Source: Sphingobacterium spiritivorum ATCC 33861
GTDB taxonomy: Bacteria; Bacteroidota; Bacteroidia; Sphingobacteriales; Sphingobacteriaceae
NCBI RefSeq assembly: GCF_000143765.1
Contig: NZ_GL379770.1
Span: forward strand, 620,001-684,000
Direction of reading: 5' to 3'
DNA length: 64,000 nt
Shown here in pieces: positions 31,440 through 40,533 of the stretch. The notes beneath the pieces were generated by a model. The model had not been told where the DNA came from, searched no databases, and worked only from the letters and a program-made list of their open reading frames with translations. The translations under genes were made by a program, and so were the position numbers. Each line of letters opens with the position of its first letter. The stretch's first letter is position 1.

Positions 31440-31925
31440 ATGAAGATACTTTTGAGGTGTTTACCTCTGTTTTTTATTGCTTTTACTTCTTTTAAAGATC
31501 CGTCTAAAAGATTAGAAACTGTACCTGATCACAGTTATATAGTGCGCAGGGTGATTGATGGAGATACCTTTGTGATTGAGGACGGATCTTCCAAAGGAAC
31601 GAAAGTGAGGTTTATAGGTATAGATGCTCCTGAATCCCGAAATACAGGGCGAAAACTGATTGGTTATTTCGGAGCCGAATCCAAAAAATATTTAACAGAA
31701 CGTTTAAAGAATAAGCATGTTAGTCTTACTTTTGATGTTGCAAAGCGGGATCGGTATGGCCGCCTGCTGGCTTATGTATATATCGATAGTATATTGTTAA
31801 ATGCAGAACTTGTGGAAAAGGGGTATTCGGTAACGATGACAGTTCCTCCAAATGTGAAATATGCCGCATATTTCAGAGAACTGGAGGGGAAAGCCCGATT
31901 GCACAAAGCCGGACTCTGGAAATAG
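31440..31925 (+). CDS. Thermonuclease-like (SNase) nuclease, exported
   Basis: A 161-residue staphylococcal-nuclease-fold protein. A short hydrophobic N-terminus (MKILLRCLPLFFIAFTSF) looks like an export signal. The OB-fold core follows: VRRVIDGDTFVIEDG, VRFIGIDAPESR with the catalytic Arg and Asp/Glu residues, then DRYGRLLAYVYID with the second Arg. It should cut DNA or RNA with calcium. It is the first gene of a tightly packed rightward cluster, six bases before the DMT transporter gene. Confidence 0.87.
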   Translation: MKILLRCLPLFFIAFTSFKDPSKRLETVPDHSYIVRRVIDGDTFVIEDGSSKGTKVRFIGIDAPESRNTGRKLIGYFGAESKKYLTERLKNKHVSLTFDVAKRDRYGRLLAYVYIDSILLNAELVEKGYSVTMTVPPNVKYAAYFRELEGKARLHKAGLWK

Positions 31926-31931
31926 AAGAAT

Positions 31932-32795
31932 ATGATATTTGTCTTTTTAAGTGTTATCTGCAGTGTATTAGTCGCCATTTGTATTAAATGGGCAAAAAGC
32001 AGAGGTATCAATCATTTACAGTTAGTATTGTGGAATTATCCTGTCGCTCTGTTGATGACATGGGTATTTCTAAATCCCGGGCCTGTAAGGTGGGATAACC
32101 CTATTCTTCCCTGGAATCTGTATTTGCCCTTAGGTATACTGTTGCCTGCCTTGTTTCTGATCATTGCGCTTTCTATAGAATACAGTGGTATTGTAAAGAC
32201 AGAAGTTGCCCAAAGGCTTTCCCTGTTTATTCCGCTTACTGCTGCTTTTCTGTTATTTGGAGAGCGTATTGAGTCCGGTAAAATAACAGGACTTGCAGTA
32301 GGAGTTGTAGCTATCATCTGTTCGATCGGATGGAGTAAAGGTGGAGAGAAATCGGGAAAACCGACTTCTTCTATAATATATCCGGCTATCGTATTTATTG
32401 GGATGGGATGTATTGATGTGCTTTTCAAACAAGTGGCGCAGCATAAAGAGATTCCCTATACGGCTTCCATGCTGATCATTTTTGCTCTGGCATTGTTGGT
32501 GGCATGTGCATGTTTGTTTTATCTGTTGTTTTGGAAAAAGCAAAAGTTTGATGTACAGTCCATGTTTGGCGGGTTGGTGTTGGGAGTTTTCAATTTCGGA
32601 AACATTATGTTTTATATGAAAGCACATCGCGCTATTCCGGAGAATCCATCTATAGTATTTACTTCTATGAATATCGGGGTGATTGCTTTCGGAGCATTAG
32701 CCGGTATCTTTTTATTTAATGAAAAATTGTCTATATTGAATAAGGCTGGACTTGGTCTGGCTGTAATTTCTGTTTTATTAATTGCTTATCTGTGA
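31932..32795 (+). CDS. DMT-superfamily (EamA-like) transporter
   Basis: A 287-residue membrane protein with about ten hydrophobic helices and the internal two-half pattern of EamA-like drug/metabolite transporters. Examples are IALSIEYSGIVKTEVAQRLS and FTSMNIGVIAFGALAGIFLFNEKLS, the latter the usual final-half motif before the last helix. The substrate is unknown. Its TGA stop overlaps the GTG start of the next gene (GTGA), so translation is coupled. Confidence 0.8.
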   Translation: MIFVFLSVICSVLVAICIKWAKSRGINHLQLVLWNYPVALLMTWVFLNPGPVRWDNPILPWNLYLPLGILLPALFLIIALSIEYSGIVKTEVAQRLSLFIPLTAAFLLFGERIESGKITGLAVGVVAIICSIGWSKGGEKSGKPTSSIIYPAIVFIGMGCIDVLFKQVAQHKEIPYTASMLIIFALALLVACACLFYLLFWKKQKFDVQSMFGGLVLGVFNFGNIMFYMKAHRAIPENPSIVFTSMNIGVIAFGALAGIFLFNEKLSILNKAGLGLAVISVLLIAYL

Positions 32796-33409
32796 GTTTA
32801 TTTGAAGATACTTATCGTACTATTGAAACACCCTCCGAAGGAATTTTTCGGGACAAAGGGAGTAAATTTATTGCTTATGCCTATCCGTTCAGAGATGAAG
32901 CTGCATTGAAAACTATAATTCAGGAATTAAAGGATTTACATCCCAAAGCGAGACATCATTGCTGGGCTTATCGTTTGACACCAGACCGTGCAGTATTTCG
33001 CGTAAATGATGACGGAGAGCCTTCCGGTACAGCAGGCAGACCTATTCTCAATGTGTTGCTTTCTCAGGATGTGACAAATATCCTGATTGTAGTGGTACGT
33101 TATTTCGGAGGCACCCTGTTAGGTGTTCCCGGATTGATTAATGCCTACAAGACAGCTGCACAGGAAGCTTTGGCAAGTTCGGTTATTGTGGAACGCACCG
33201 TGAATGATGTGTATAGTGTGTCCTTTGAATATCTGCAGATGAACGATGTAATGCGGGTAGTGAAAGAGGAAGAGTTGACCATGCTGAAGCAGGAATTTGA
33301 TAATAGCTGTTATATGGAGCTGGAAATCAGAAAAATGCAGGTCAATACGGTTGTGCAAAAAATGAATGCAATAGAAGGAGTACGTCTTAATTACTTAAAA
33401 ACAATATGA
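32792..33409 (+). CDS. YigZ/IMPACT-family protein, GTG start
   Basis: A 205-residue member of the UPF0029/YigZ family. Its N-terminal IMPACT domain has FRDKGSKFIAYAYPF, HPKARHHCWAYRL, NDDGEPSGTAGRPIL and VVVRYFGGTLLGVPGLINAY; a small C-terminal domain follows. Function in bacteria is unclear. The start is GTG at 32792, within the stop of the transporter gene. The family start and lack of an upstream alternative support this. It overlaps the phosphorylase gene by ATGA. Confidence 0.9.
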   Translation: MSLFEDTYRTIETPSEGIFRDKGSKFIAYAYPFRDEAALKTIIQELKDLHPKARHHCWAYRLTPDRAVFRVNDDGEPSGTAGRPILNVLLSQDVTNILIVVVRYFGGTLLGVPGLINAYKTAAQEALASSVIVERTVNDVYSVSFEYLQMNDVMRVVKEEELTMLKQEFDNSCYMELEIRKMQVNTVVQKMNAIEGVRLNYLKTI

Positions 33410-34260
33410 TCCCAGCATCTGAACTTATTATAAATACAGATGGAAGTATTTACCATCTGAATATTATGCCGGAAGATCTGGCAAATACTGTCATCACAGT
33501 GGGTGACCCGGACAGAGTCGCAGAAGTGTCTAAATATTTTGACCATATAGAACTTAAGAAAGGTAAACGGGAATTTATCACGCATACAGGTACGGTTCGT
33601 GGGAAAAGAATTTCTGTCATCTCTACAGGTATTGGCACCGATAATATTGATATTGTACTGAATGAACTGGATGCATTGGTTAATATTGATTTTCAATCAA
33701 GAGAACCGAAGTCAGATATGATCAGTCTGGATATTATTCGTGTAGGTACTTCCGGAGCTGTACAGGCAGATTTGCCTATGGGAACAATACTCGCTTCTGA
33801 AGTCGGGATTGGTTTTGATGCTTTGATGCAATATTATAAGCGAACGCTTTCTGCTTTGGAAACAGAAATTCAACAGGAAATCGGGCAACAGTTTCCGGAC
33901 CTGCATTTTCAACCTTATGTGGCGCAGGCGAGTGATAAATTATTGAAACAGTTTGCTTCTGATCTTCCGAAAGGAATGACTGCCACTGCTCCCGGGTTCT
34001 ACGGTCCTCAGGGAAGAGCATTGAGGACGCAGAATGTTTACCCTGATTTTATAAACAAGATCAACCGGTTCAGAGTGGGTGACAGAAGGATTACGAATCT
34101 GGAGATGGAAACAGCAGGAATATATGCAATGGCTGCGGCTTTGGGGCATCATGCATTGTCCATCAATGCCATATTAGCCAGTCGTGTGAGCGCTACATTC
34201 AGCCCTGAACCGCAAAAGATAGTGGAAAAAGCTATCCAATATGTTCTGGAAAGGATATAA
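33406..34260 (+). CDS. Nucleoside phosphorylase (uridine phosphorylase-like)
   Basis: A 284-residue protein of the PNP/UDP phosphorylase family. It has VGDPDRVAEVSKYF, the phosphate-binding ISTGIGTDNIDIVLNEL, the core IIRVGTSGAVQ and the base-site ETAGIYAMAAALG. It splits a nucleoside with phosphate into base and ribose-1-phosphate for salvage; uridine is likely but not proven. It is the last gene of the overlapping cluster that begins with the nuclease. The convergent rodA gene starts its 3' end 200 bases further on; that gap shows no clear terminator. Confidence 0.87.
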   Translation: MIPASELIINTDGSIYHLNIMPEDLANTVITVGDPDRVAEVSKYFDHIELKKGKREFITHTGTVRGKRISVISTGIGTDNIDIVLNELDALVNIDFQSREPKSDMISLDIIRVGTSGAVQADLPMGTILASEVGIGFDALMQYYKRTLSALETEIQQEIGQQFPDLHFQPYVAQASDKLLKQFASDLPKGMTATAPGFYGPQGRALRTQNVYPDFINKINRFRVGDRRITNLEMETAGIYAMAAALGHHALSINAILASRVSATFSPEPQKIVEKAIQYVLERI

Positions 34261-34460
34261 TATAGCTGATTTACTCCTTTTAAACCAGTGCTTTTTCTTT
34301 CCAGGGAGAAAAAGGGCGGAGAGATGTGGCATTCTGATTTTACTGTTGAAAGGAGTGTGTTTTACAAATCCTTTCGGTAAAATATTAGGTGTGGTCTGGA
34401 TTAATAACAGGTCATCTGTTGGCGTTTCCGCTAACAGTATATTCTATTTAAATCTTTAAA

Positions 34461-35729
34461 TTAAGCTACACCTTTTCTGTTTGCATCAAACTTGAGCATG
34501 ATAAACAGGAGTATGGTGAAGCTCCACAGGGAGGATCCTCCGTAACTGATAAATGGTAAGGGAATCCCGATAACAGGAACTATACCTATCGTCATACCGA
34601 TGTTGATAAAGACGTGAAAGAACAGAATAGATGCTACTCCATAGGCATATATCCGTGCAAAGGCAGATCGCTGTCGTTCGGCTATATTGACGATACGAAC
34701 CAATAAGGTCATATAAACAGCTATAAGGATCGTACTTCCGACAAATCCCCACTCTTCACCTATGGTACAGAAAATAAAATCGGTACTCTGTTCAGGAACA
34801 AAGTTATATTTAGTCTGTGTTCCCTGTAAATATCCTTTACCCAGCAATTGACCTGATCCTATAGCGATCATGGATTGATTGAGGTTGTAACCCTGACCTT
34901 TCGGGTCATCCATTTTACCTAAAATGATATCAATACGGTTACGTTGATGCTGTTGTAAAATATGTTCGTATGCAAAATCCACACATAGTATGTATGCAGT
35001 GGAGACGACAAAGAGTATAGAAATATTAATGAGATATTTTCGTCTTTTTCTAAGGCTGAAGGCAAAGAATCCGCAGATTGCCAGTAAAGAGCCTATCAGT
35101 ATCCATTGGTTTACCAATAGTGCAAGTACAAACAGTAAGATACACATTCCAATAAACAGCAGGAAGCCGGTGTTGACATATCCTTCACGGTAGAAGACAA
35201 ATATTAAAGAAAAGAAAGCTAACGCAGATCCTGTATCCGGCTGGAGCATAACCAGCAAAACCGGAAACAATACAATTCCGGCACCTATAGCCAGAGTTTT
35301 CATGGTAGGAGCTTTATTGCTCTGACTGCTGAGGTAATAAGCCAGTAACAGACAGGTCGCCAGTTTTCCAAATTCAGAAGGCTGCAGCCTGAAACTTCCA
35401 AGCGGTATCCAGGCCTGATTACCACCTACATTTCGCCCTACGACCAGTACGGCTATAAGTAGGAGGGTAACGATTATGTAGATAACCGGAGCGGAAGAGC
35501 TGAAGAACTTAGCATCAATAATCAAAATACTGATTCCGATAATGATAGCCGAGAAGATATAAATGGACTGTTTGCCGTAGTTAGTCTGCAGGTTGAACAA
35601 TTCCGGATGTTCCGGATCAAAGACGGCAGCATGAATATTGAACCAGCCAATAAGACAGAGAGTTAGCCATAACAAGATTGTTAACCAATCGATTCTCCCG
35701 AAGAAGGATTTTTGCTTAACATTATTCAT
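34461..35729 (-). CDS. rodA: Rod-shape SEDS peptidoglycan polymerase RodA
   Basis: A 422-residue SEDS protein with about ten membrane helices. It carries LQPSEFGKLATCLLLAYYL, LQPDTGSALAF (the conserved Asp-bearing loop of SEDS glycosyltransferases) and PEQSTDFIFCTIGEEWGF. The C-terminal signature is GIPLPFISYGGSSLW. It polymerises glycan strands for cell elongation together with PBP2, whose gene overlaps its start by eight bases. It ends the mre operon. Confidence 0.95.
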   Translation of the reverse strand: MNNVKQKSFFGRIDWLTILLWLTLCLIGWFNIHAAVFDPEHPELFNLQTNYGKQSIYIFSAIIIGISILIIDAKFFSSSAPVIYIIVTLLLIAVLVVGRNVGGNQAWIPLGSFRLQPSEFGKLATCLLLAYYLSSQSNKAPTMKTLAIGAGIVLFPVLLVMLQPDTGSALAFFSLIFVFYREGYVNTGFLLFIGMCILLFVLALLVNQWILIGSLLAICGFFAFSLRKRRKYLINISILFVVSTAYILCVDFAYEHILQQHQRNRIDIILGKMDDPKGQGYNLNQSMIAIGSGQLLGKGYLQGTQTKYNFVPEQSTDFIFCTIGEEWGFVGSTILIAVYMTLLVRIVNIAERQRSAFARIYAYGVASILFFHVFINIGMTIGIVPVIGIPLPFISYGGSSLWSFTILLFIMLKFDANRKGVA

Positions 35730-37692
35730 ATCTTTTCTTTATTTGGCTATGGTGAACTAATACTGATTTTCTGTCGTCTTTTATTGCTGCAGTCTGCTGT
35801 ACTGTTTTTGCCTTTGTTTTTGTACTGTCTTTTTTCACGTCCTCTTTCTTCGGTTTCGGAATTTCTTTTTTTGGCATGAAGCTCGCATTATAGATACGGT
35901 CCTGAATATACTTAGGCATAGTGATGGTATCCTTGACATATTTTTCAACCATCATACTGGCAATAGGTCCTGCCCATACACCGCCGTAACCAGCATTTTC
36001 AACAAATACTGCAATTGCGATTTTTGGATTTTCACGTGGCGCAAACGCAAAGAATACCGCATGGTTTTCACCGTGTGGATTTTGGGCAGTTCCTGTTTTT
36101 CCACACATTTCTATTCCATTAATTCTATTGGAATATGCTGTACCTCCCGGAGAGTTCACGGCCTGGCTCAACCCTTCTATGACCATCTGATAGTATTTCG
36201 CATCTACTCCGGCAGAAATTTTTTCTGTAAACTCTTCTTTCAGGATTTTTTTGTCTCCTATTCCTTTAATCAGGTGAGGACGGTAATAAAACCCTCTGTT
36301 GGCAACAATAGCCATGATATTTGCCATCTGCAAAGGAGTAATACCCATTTCACCTTGTCCGATGGATAAGGAAATGTTGAATGAGGATCTCCATTTGTCA
36401 TTACCATAACGTTTCGTATAAAAGTCTGAAGTAGGTAACAGACCTGGTTTTTCTCCCGGTAAATCGATTCCTAATTTATGACCTATCCCAAATTTCATAG
36501 TAGCCTCTCTCCACAGATCATATGCTTTGGGTCCGGAAAGTCCTCTTGAGTCTATCATCCGGGCATATGTGTATCCGTAGTAAGTATTGCAGGAGCGTTG
36601 TATAGATTTGACAAGACTGGTTGGTCCATCTACGTGCGTACAACGCATAAATCCGCGTCCTCCTCCGTAGCTGTATCCTCCGGGACAATTAAATACAGTG
36701 TGTGTATCTATCATACCAGCCTGTTGTGCTGTCAGGGCTGAAACGACCTTAAATACTGATCCCGGTGGATAAGAAGCCTGAATAGGCCGGTTAAACATGG
36801 GTTTGGTCGGATCATTCAGCAATTTCATATAATTGTTGCCTCTTTGTCTCCCTACCATCAGGTTGGGGTCATAACTCGGGCTACTTACATAAGCCAGTAT
36901 TTCTCCGGTAGAAGGCTCGATCGCAACAATGGAACCGAGCTTATTCTTCATTAATTTTTCACCCAGGATCTGCAGTTCTTTATCCAGCGAGGAGATCAAT
37001 CCGTCTCCGGCTACGGCAAGTGTGTCATACTTCCCTTCCATAAAGACTCCTTTTGGTCTGTTGAGTGCATCGACCATAAGATTTTTAACCCCTCTTTTGC
37101 CTCTTAGAAGATCTTCATATGCACGTTCTACTCCACTGGCACCAATATAATCCCCGGGTCTGTAAAAACCATTTGATTTTTCAATGTCGCGATCTCTTAC
37201 TTCTTCAATATAGCCGAGGAACTGTGCTGCAAGACTGTCCGGATAACTGCGGACAGTACGATTCTGTACATAGAATCCTCTGAATTTGTACAGATGTTCC
37301 TGAAGACGTGCATAGGTCGTCGCCGAAAGTTGTTTTTCAAATTGAGAAGCTCTGAATGGAGAATGCGCACGTGCTTTGGCCATTCTGCTGTCAAAGCCGG
37401 CTTTATCAATATCTATTAGTGAACAGAGTAAAGCGGTGTCTATATCTTTCACTTCTTTTGGGGTGACCAGCAGATCATAGACAGGTTCATTCTGTACCAT
37501 TACCTTACCGTTACGGTCTAAGATGACCCCACGGGCAGGATATACAATGACTTTTCTCAGGACATTGTTATTAGCAGACAGAAGATAAGTGTCGTCAATG
37601 ATTTGAAGATAAAAAAGTCGAGCAATCAGTATAATGGCAACGGCAATAAATATCCCTTGAATGACGTATTTACGAGCAAAAAAACTGTTCAT
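35722..37692 (-). CDS. mrdA: Penicillin-binding protein 2
   Basis: A 656-residue class B PBP. One N-terminal membrane helix (about 10-28) is followed by the PBP dimer domain. The transpeptidase domain has the active serine in YPPGSVFKVV (SxxK), SCN (SxN) and CGKTGTAQNP (KTG). A Lys-rich C-terminal tail of some 50 residues (PKPKKEDVKKDSTKTK) extends beyond the usual end. It cross-links lateral-wall peptidoglycan with RodA. It sits between mreD and rodA in the standard order. Confidence 0.95.
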   Translation of the reverse strand: MNSFFARKYVIQGIFIAVAIILIARLFYLQIIDDTYLLSANNNVLRKVIVYPARGVILDRNGKVMVQNEPVYDLLVTPKEVKDIDTALLCSLIDIDKAGFDSRMAKARAHSPFRASQFEKQLSATTYARLQEHLYKFRGFYVQNRTVRSYPDSLAAQFLGYIEEVRDRDIEKSNGFYRPGDYIGASGVERAYEDLLRGKRGVKNLMVDALNRPKGVFMEGKYDTLAVAGDGLISSLDKELQILGEKLMKNKLGSIVAIEPSTGEILAYVSSPSYDPNLMVGRQRGNNYMKLLNDPTKPMFNRPIQASYPPGSVFKVVSALTAQQAGMIDTHTVFNCPGGYSYGGGRGFMRCTHVDGPTSLVKSIQRSCNTYYGYTYARMIDSRGLSGPKAYDLWREATMKFGIGHKLGIDLPGEKPGLLPTSDFYTKRYGNDKWRSSFNISLSIGQGEMGITPLQMANIMAIVANRGFYYRPHLIKGIGDKKILKEEFTEKISAGVDAKYYQMVIEGLSQAVNSPGGTAYSNRINGIEMCGKTGTAQNPHGENHAVFFAFAPRENPKIAIAVFVENAGYGGVWAGPIASMMVEKYVKDTITMPKYIQDRIYNASFMPKKEIPKPKKEDVKKDSTKTKAKTVQQTAAIKDDRKSVLVHHSQIKKRYE

Positions 37693-37736
37693 AAACCGGA
37701 GGTTTCCTTCGTTATTAGAAAAATGTACAGAATTGA

Positions 37737-38261
37737 TTATGCATTATAACGGGTCTTCTTTCTAAAGAATAATAGCCCGGATAATAGGATGATAACCAGT
37801 GTAAAGATACAACTTAATCCGATACTTAAGAGTGTATATTGAAATTGGTAGAATGAAAATACTTCTAATATATACAATACCGTATGGTGGACTAAGATGC
37901 CGAAAAATGTATAGGAAAGGAACCATTTAAATCCCATTTCTCCTAATGAAGGGGTAAGGTAGGATTCTTTCATATCCACTTCCAGTGTGATGTTGTGAAA
38001 AAAGATCCTATACCAGGCTAATGCTACACATGCAGCAGCATGTACGCCCAGTGAATCATAAAATACGTCTATTGTCAGGCCGGTAAGAAAGGCTAATACG
38101 TATAATAATAAATTGGGAAGACCGATAGGTAAAAGAAAGATAATAAGGATGTAAGGGAAGGGGCTGGCGAGATTGTAATAACCAATATTCTTGAACAGGA
38201 AAACCTGTAAAAGAATAAGGACCACAAAACGTAAAAAATTAATTAAAACCGTTCTACCCAT
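37737..38261 (-). CDS. mreD: Rod shape-determining protein MreD
   Basis: A 174-residue integral membrane protein with about five or six helices and the pattern of Bacteroidota MreD (LRFVVLILLQVFLFKNIGYYN, LTGLTIDVFYDSLGVHAAA). MreD is poorly conserved, so position helps: it overlaps mreC by eight bases and precedes mrdA by 44. It links the cytoplasmic MreB filament to the periplasmic elongation machinery. Confidence 0.9.
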   Translation of the reverse strand: MGRTVLINFLRFVVLILLQVFLFKNIGYYNLASPFPYILIIFLLPIGLPNLLLYVLAFLTGLTIDVFYDSLGVHAAACVALAWYRIFFHNITLEVDMKESYLTPSLGEMGFKWFLSYTFFGILVHHTVLYILEVFSFYQFQYTLLSIGLSCIFTLVIILLSGLLFFRKKTRYNA

Positions 38262-39111
38262 TGTCGTTATTAGTTTCTTCTAAAAGTCTTTTTTCTTCAG
38301 CCATTTTATCTTTAAGAATATACACATGCTGAAGATTTGAAAAATTGGTGGAAAGCAAAAGTCTCAGATCCAGAAAACTTTCGCCGGAAGTAATGCCTGT
38401 CTCTACGATTCGGCCAACCTGTATTCCCTTTGGAAAAATTGAAAAACCGGAAGTGTATACCTGTTCTCCTTTGGCGACTTTGACATGATTAGGAATATCA
38501 CGTACCATAGCATAGCGTGAATCTCTGTTGTTGCCCCACATTAAAGATCCGAATACTTCTGATTTGCCGAGGGTAACGGAGATACGTGTGTCCGGATGCA
38601 GCAGAGACTGCACAGTACAGAAGTCTTTTGATACATTCAGTACAATACCCACAACACCATTGGATGTGATAACTCCCATGTCTTTTTCTACTCCGTCTTT
38701 AGAACCTTTATCCAGCGTTAGATAATTGCTTTTCTGATGAATGCTATTGTTAGCTACATTGGCAACAATAAACTGATAACGTCCTTCTTCTATGCTGTCA
38801 ACCAGACGTACGCTGTCGGAGCTGTCTTTTACAGTATAACGTTGCAGCTGGTTATGAAGGATCGCATTTTCCTTAACGAGCTGTTCATTGGCATCAGCGA
38901 GTGCAAGGTAGCTTTTCCAGGAGTTAACCTTTGCATACATATTGCCGATCACGACATTGGAAGAATTAAAGGCTGTAGCGCGTTGGAAAGTGTTGTTTTT
39001 AACAACAAGTATTACGGAAAAGACAAAAAACAGGACAAACCAAAAAAAGGCGTTATATCTGATTAAGAATAACCAAAGGTTTCTCATGTTATTGCTGGTG
39101 TTTTTTAACAA
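38254..39111 (-). CDS. mreC: Rod shape-determining protein MreC
   Basis: A 285-residue protein with one N-terminal membrane helix (about 15-35) and a coiled-coil segment. The periplasmic beta-rich MreC domain follows (YLTLDKGSKDGVEKDMGVITSNGVVGIV, GEQVYTSGFSIFPKGIQVGRI). It activates PBP2-RodA. It overlaps mreD, and a hairpin sits in the 61-base gap to mreB. Confidence 0.94.
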   Translation of the reverse strand: MLKNTSNNMRNLWLFLIRYNAFFWFVLFFVFSVILVVKNNTFQRATAFNSSNVVIGNMYAKVNSWKSYLALADANEQLVKENAILHNQLQRYTVKDSSDSVRLVDSIEEGRYQFIVANVANNSIHQKSNYLTLDKGSKDGVEKDMGVITSNGVVGIVLNVSKDFCTVQSLLHPDTRISVTLGKSEVFGSLMWGNNRDSRYAMVRDIPNHVKVAKGEQVYTSGFSIFPKGIQVGRIVETGITSGESFLDLRLLLSTNFSNLQHVYILKDKMAEEKRLLEETNNDNG

Positions 39112-39151
39112 CTACGCGATATAGCAGGGTATTCCTGTCTATATCGCGTAG
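39112..39151. repeat. Inverted repeat between mreB and mreC
   Basis: CTACGCGATATAG (39112-39124) is an exact reverse complement of CTATATCGCGTAG (39139-39151); inside, CAGG and CCTG can extend the stem. On the minus strand it is followed by TTGTTAAAAAA, which is not a terminator tract. It occupies most of the short mreB-mreC gap and could tune expression ratio through processing, stability or partial termination. Confidence 0.7.
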
Positions 39152-39172
39152 CTGGAATTGATGTTCAAAGAA

Positions 39173-40195
39173 TTACTGCATTAAAAACTTGAATTTACCA
39201 ATGTTTTTCAATGCTGTGCCTGTACCACGTACAACAGCACGAAGAGGATCTTCTGCTACGTGAACAGGAAGTTTTGTTTTAGCCTGAATACGTTTATCCA
39301 AACCTCTTAGTAATGCACCTCCTCCGGTCAGGTAGATACCTGTCTGATAGATATCTGCTGATAATTCGGGTGGAGTTATTTCCAATGCTTTCAGGATTGC
39401 TTCTTCAATCTTCGAAATAGATTTATCCAGACAGTGCGCAATTTCCGTATAGGAAACGGTGATCTGCTTAGGAATACCTGTCATCAGGTCACGTCCCTGT
39501 ACTGCAAAATCTTCAGGTGGCTCCTGCAACTCAGGAAGAGCAGCTCCAACTTCAATTTTGATTTTCTCGGCCGTACGGTCACCGATCATAATATTGTGTT
39601 GTCTTCTGATGTATTGTACAATATCAGAATCAAAATTATCTCCGGCAACACGGATAGACTGATCACAAACGATACCTGATAATGCGATGACCGCAATTTC
39701 TGTCGTACCACCACCGATATCGATGATCATATTTCCAACCGGTTCTTCTACATCGATACCGATACCAACGGCTGCTGCCATAGGTTCGTGAATCAGGTAC
39801 ACTTCTTTTGCTCCTGCAATTTCTGCAGAATCTCTTACAGCACGCTTCTCGACTTCTGTGATTCCGGAAGGGATACAAACGACCATTCTAAGAGAAGGGA
39901 AAAACCAACTTTTTCCGTTGTTTACTAATTTTACCATTCCTCTGATCAGATGTTCGGCGGCTGTAAAATCAGCGATAACACCATCACGAAGAGGTCGTAC
40001 GGTTTTTATATTATCGTGAGTCTTACCTTCCATCTGCATTGCCTGACGACCAATAGCAATTACTTTATTGGTAGTGCGGTCAAATGCAACGATAGAGGGT
40101 TCGTCTACTACTACTTTGTCATTATGGATAATCAGGGTATTAGCTGTACCCAAATCGATCGCAACTTCTTGCGTAAACCAGTTAAATAACCCCAT
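39173..40195 (-). CDS. mreB: Rod shape-determining actin homologue MreB
   Basis: A 340-residue MreB of normal length. It opens MGLFNWFTQEVAIDLGTANTLI (phosphate-1 loop), has IIDIGGGTTEIAVI (phosphate-2) and the C-terminal adenosine motif YLTGGGALLRGLDKRI. It polymerises beneath the membrane and guides the elongasome. It is the first gene of mreBCD-mrdA-rodA; a TAGTTTTG box at 40229-40236 is the likely promoter. Confidence 0.97.
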   Translation of the reverse strand: MGLFNWFTQEVAIDLGTANTLIIHNDKVVVDEPSIVAFDRTTNKVIAIGRQAMQMEGKTHDNIKTVRPLRDGVIADFTAAEHLIRGMVKLVNNGKSWFFPSLRMVVCIPSGITEVEKRAVRDSAEIAGAKEVYLIHEPMAAAVGIGIDVEEPVGNMIIDIGGGTTEIAVIALSGIVCDQSIRVAGDNFDSDIVQYIRRQHNIMIGDRTAEKIKIEVGAALPELQEPPEDFAVQGRDLMTGIPKQITVSYTEIAHCLDKSISKIEEAILKALEITPPELSADIYQTGIYLTGGGALLRGLDKRIQAKTKLPVHVAEDPLRAVVRGTGTALKNIGKFKFLMQ

Positions 40196-40501
40196 TTAGT
40201 GAATTTTAAACGATTTTTTATTAATATGCAAAACTACTGAAAAATTTATCAATCTCTGTGTACAATGAAAAAAAATTATTTGGTTCAAAATGAACCGAAA
40301 AGAATCTTTTGATAGGTATTTAATCGTTAACGGAAAAGGAGGGATTATCGTATAATTTTACTGCTTTTTTTGTTGTTAAAATTTAAAAAGACCTATGTTT
40401 TTTAATATTAGTTGTTAAGTAAACTAATCGTTTACTCACAATCATTGTTAGGAATATTTATGCTGTCCTTTATGTTGACTTTTTAAGTATGTTATAAACT
40501 A
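40196..40501. other. AT-rich intergenic region upstream of mreB
   Basis: About 300 bases between mreB and the terminator of the S9 peptidase gene. Apart from the TAGTTTTG box (40229-40236) I see no gene, repeat or RNA structure worth naming. Confidence 0.5.
40229..40236 (-). promoter_or_regulatory. -7 promoter box of the mre operon
   Basis: TAGTTTTG on the minus strand, a full TAnnTTTG match, stands 33 bases before the mreB ATG. No good -33 element is visible at the usual spacing. Confidence 0.4.
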
Positions 40502-40528
40502 AATAGAGCTGCAATTTGCAGCTCTATT
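40502..40528 (-). terminator. Hairpin terminator after the S9 peptidase gene
   Basis: AATAGAGCTGCA pairs with TGCAGCTCTATT around a three-base loop, six bases after the stop codon. On the minus strand the stem ends in ATTTAGTTTA, a weak T tract. Confidence 0.65.
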
Positions 40529-40533
40529 GGGTT

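Noticed and set aside
31077..31495. Two plus-strand frames of Phe/Leu/Tyr-rich sequence
   Set aside because: They arise from T runs in a T-rich spacer; the second overlaps the nuclease gene start in another phase.
34241..34459. 72-codon frame between the phosphorylase and rodA genes
   Set aside because: It overlaps the phosphorylase end out of frame, has no ribosome site and shows no recognisable motif.
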